A stretch of DNA of 16,582 nucleotides from Chitinophagaceae bacterium UBA5175 (lineage in GTDB: Bacteria > Bacteroidota > Bacteroidia > Chitinophagales > Chitinophagaceae): NCBI GenBank assembly GCA_002413325.1, contig DHWT01000006.1:1-16582 (forward strand), written 5' to 3'. Every line of letters starts with the position of its first letter. The first letter of the stretch is position 1. Positions 14,459 to 16,582 of this stretch are shown in pieces. A model generated the notes under the pieces. It searched no databases and was not told where the DNA came from. It saw only the letters and a program-made list of their open reading frames with translations. The position numbers were made by a program, and so were the translations under genes.

Positions 14459-14518
14459 ATGGAGATAGCATTCTTTTTGACAATATATTCAATTCATACT
14501 CAATCCCTGTTCATATGA
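14459..14518 (+). CDS. Putative 19-codon leader peptide overlapping the secA start
   Basis: ATG at 14459 opens a frame of 19 codons encoding MEIAFFLTIYSIHTQSLFI, ending with TGA at 14516-14518. That stop overlaps the secA ATG (14515-14517) as ATGA, the classic arrangement for translational coupling. The peptide is strongly hydrophobic in its first half, like a minimal signal or membrane segment. It lies entirely inside the predicted secA leader, downstream of the TACCTTTG box. It is shorter than known arrest peptides such as SecM, and frames this short arise by chance, so it is offered as a candidate only. Confidence 0.3.
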   Translation: MEIAFFLTIYSIHTQSLFI

Positions 14519-16582
14519 TCGGTTTTATTTCGAAGTTATTTGGAGGTAATAAATCGGAAAAGGATATCAAAGGCATCATGCCCCGGGTTGAACAGATCAA
14601 CCAGTTTTCTGCCGCTTATCTGTCCCTTTCCAACGATGCCCTCAGGGCAAAAACAGGCGAATTCAAAGAAAGAATTACGGATCATCTCCGGGAAATGGAT
14701 GAGTCCATTGCCGCTCTGGGGAAAAAAGCCGAAGAGCTTCCTTTCAGTGATATTTCCGGTAAAGATGCCCTCTACATGGAAATGGATGAATTAAAGAAAA
14801 AACGCGACAATTTAATAGAGGAAGTGCTGGACACGATTCTGCCGGAAGCCTTTGCCGTTGTCAAGGAAACTGCCCGCCGTTTCAAGGAGAACACCCAGGT
14901 GGTTACCAAGGCCAACGACCGCGACCGTGAACTCAGTGTGGTGAAAGACTATGTGCGCATAGAGGGAGACCAGGCGATTTACAGCAACAGCTGGACGGCC
15001 GCCGGGGGAGCTATTACCTGGGATATGGTGCATTATGATGTGCAGCTCATCGGGGGGGCCGTATTGCATAGTGGTAAAATTGCTGAAATGGCTACCGGTG
15101 AGGGAAAGACCCTGGTATCCACCCTGCCCGCCTATCTGAATGCACTGGCGGGAGAAGGCGTTCACCTGGTTACAGTCAACGATTACCTGGCCCGCCGCGA
15201 CTCAGAATGGAACGGCCCGATTTTCGAATGGTTGGGCATTTCGGTGGATTGCATCGATAAACACGAACCCAACAGCGAAGCGCGCCGCAAAGCCTACCTG
15301 GCGGATATTACCTATGGTACCAATAACGAATTCGGTTTCGACTATCTCCGCGATAATATGGTGCATTCACCTGATGAAATGGTGCAACGCAAACACCATT
15401 TTGCGATGGTGGATGAAGTGGACAGCGTTTTGATCGATGATGCGCGGACTCCCCTGATCATTTCCGGTCCGGTAGCCAAGGGCGACGACCAGCAATACCA
15501 CCTGCTGAAAAGCCGCGTGGAGCGGCTGGTGGAAGCTCAGAAAAAAGTGACGAACCAGTTCCTGAATGAAGCCCGTAAAAAATTCGCGGAAAACAACGAC
15601 GACCCCAAAGACGGTGGGCTGGCCCTGATGCGCGCCCACCGCGGCCTTCCGAAAACCGGCGCCCTGATTAAATTCCTGAGCGAGCCGGGCATCCGCGTGA
15701 AGTTGCAGAAGTCTGAAAATTATTACCTAGCCGACCAGCAGAAGGAAATGCCCAAGGTGGACAGTGAACTGTATTTCAGCATTGATGAAAAAAATAATTC
15801 CGTCGATCTCACCGATAAAGGCATTCAAACCATCACCCGTGAAGGGGAGGATCCCGAATTTTTTGTGCTGCCCGACATCGGTATCAAACTCGCCGATATA
15901 GAGAAAAGCGATCTGAGTGCGGAGGAAAAATTCCAGCAGAAAGAGGCCCTGCTGAATGAATATGCCATCAAAGCAGACCGGATTCATACCGTGCAGCAAT
16001 TACTCAAAGCCTATACCTTATTTGATAAGGACGTGGAATACGTAGTGCTGGACGGACAGGTGAAAATCGTGGATGAACAAACAGGCCGTATCCTGGAAGG
16101 CCGCCGTTACAGCGACGGTTTACACCAGGCCATTGAAGCCAAGGAAAATGTAAAGATTGAAGCCGCCACGCAAACCTACGCTACCGTTACCCTGCAGAAT
16201 TATTTCCGCATGTATCACAAGCTGGCGGGTATGACGGGTACGGCAGAAACAGAAGCAGCCGAATTATGGGATATCTATAAACTGGATGTGGTAACCATTC
16301 CCACCAACGTACCCGCGATCCGTAAAGATTCACAGGACCTCGTTTATAAAACCAAAAGAGAAAAATATAAGGCCGTCATCGACGATATCGAAAGACTCCG
16401 GGCAGAAGGTCGTCCTTCTCTTGTCGGCACCACTTCGGTGGAAGTGAGTGAGCTGCTTAGTAAGATGCTTTCGGTTAAAAAAATACCTCATAATGTACTC
16501 AACGCAAAACAACACGCGCGGGAAGCGCAGGTGGTTGCTGAAGCCGGTTTAACGGGTGCGGTCACCATCGCCACCAATATGG
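14515..16582 (+). CDS. secA: Preprotein translocase ATPase SecA (3' truncated by window end)
   Basis: The first 689 codons are present and the frame is open at the right edge. SecA drives secretory proteins through SecYEG with ATP. Walker A ATGEGKT is at 193-199, Walker B MVDEVDS with Asp300 and Glu301, followed by DDARTPLIISGP. The preprotein cross-linking domain and the start of the second nucleotide-binding domain (VDEQTGRILEGRRYSDGLHQAIEAKE, MYHKLAGMTGTAETEA, GTTSVEVSELLSKML) are typical. Compared with E. coli SecA the protein has extra segments at about 55-100, 124-168 and 340-420, as I recall for Bacteroidota SecA, whose full length exceeds 1000 residues. The ATG at 14515 fits the family start (IGFISKLFGGNKSEKDI). 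Its leader holds a short upstream frame and an inverted repeat. Confidence 0.97.
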   Translation, partial: MIGFISKLFGGNKSEKDIKGIMPRVEQINQFSAAYLSLSNDALRAKTGEFKERITDHLREMDESIAALGKKAEELPFSDISGKDALYMEMDELKKKRDNLIEEVLDTILPEAFAVVKETARRFKENTQVVTKANDRDRELSVVKDYVRIEGDQAIYSNSWTAAGGAITWDMVHYDVQLIGGAVLHSGKIAEMATGEGKTLVSTLPAYLNALAGEGVHLVTVNDYLARRDSEWNGPIFEWLGISVDCIDKHEPNSEARRKAYLADITYGTNNEFGFDYLRDNMVHSPDEMVQRKHHFAMVDEVDSVLIDDARTPLIISGPVAKGDDQQYHLLKSRVERLVEAQKKVTNQFLNEARKKFAENNDDPKDGGLALMRAHRGLPKTGALIKFLSEPGIRVKLQKSENYYLADQQKEMPKVDSELYFSIDEKNNSVDLTDKGIQTITREGEDPEFFVLPDIGIKLADIEKSDLSAEEKFQQKEALLNEYAIKADRIHTVQQLLKAYTLFDKDVEYVVLDGQVKIVDEQTGRILEGRRYSDGLHQAIEAKENVKIEAATQTYATVTLQNYFRMYHKLAGMTGTAETEAAELWDIYKLDVVTIPTNVPAIRKDSQDLVYKTKREKYKAVIDDIERLRAEGRPSLVGTTSVEVSELLSKMLSVKKIPHNVLNAKQHAREAQVVAEAGLTGAVTIATNM

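Noticed and set aside
14477..14500. TTGACA as a sigma70 -35 element before secA
   Set aside because: No TATAAT-like box at 16-18 bases, and Bacteroidota promoters use TTTG/TAnnTTTG instead.

Overview
The window reads as chromosomal DNA of a Bacteroidota bacterium, most likely of the Chitinophagaceae/Chitinophagia type. Three things point there: the C-terminal tail of a Bacteroidota-style MG2/carboxypeptidase-like surface protein at the left edge, a head-GIN-domain (DUF2807) lipoprotein, and promoter-like boxes of the Bacteroidota form TAnnTTTG in place of sigma70 -10 boxes. The SecA is also of the enlarged Bacteroidota type. No tRNA, rRNA, CRISPR array, insertion sequence or phage structural gene is visible, gene density is high and no gene-free stretch exceeds about 215 bases.

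Layout, left to right. At 2-190 is the end of a truncated surface protein gene. At 283-1827 sits a tight pair: a Nif3-like dinuclear-metal protein and a coiled-coil C4 zinc-ribbon protein, 3 bases apart. At 1864-5060 a secreted TPR protein with a TTC39/Iml2-like segment is followed by recN. At 5072-5791 (minus) is a GIN-domain lipoprotein, convergent with recN and divergent from guaA (5946-7478). An orphan periplasmic binding-fold protein follows guaA directly (7487-8692). A two-haem c-type cytochrome (8800-10176) is flanked by two short intergenic regions made of small repeats and a hairpin. At 10259-13493 lie two genes of the ligase-associated DNA damage response set, a DEXH helicase and the PdeM phosphoesterase, without their usual exonuclease and ligase partners. 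Convergent to them is an S24-family (LexA/CI-like) autocleavable repressor (13549-14301, minus) with an inverted-repeat operator at its own start codon. The last gene is secA (14515 onward), cut by the right edge.

How the genes relate. Most are housekeeping functions: GMP synthesis, protein export, double-strand break repair. Three DNA-repair-related elements (recN, the helicase/PdeM pair and an S24 regulator) fall within about 11 kb, and whether the regulator controls any of them is open. The least expected observation is a 19-codon hydrophobic upstream reading frame in the secA leader. Its TGA overlaps the secA ATG as ATGA, recalling the layout of secretion-sensing leader peptides, although 19 codons is short and chance is a real alternative. 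Exact TAnnTTTG boxes stand 6-7 bases before the ATG of guaA and pdeM, suggesting leaderless or nearly leaderless transcripts.
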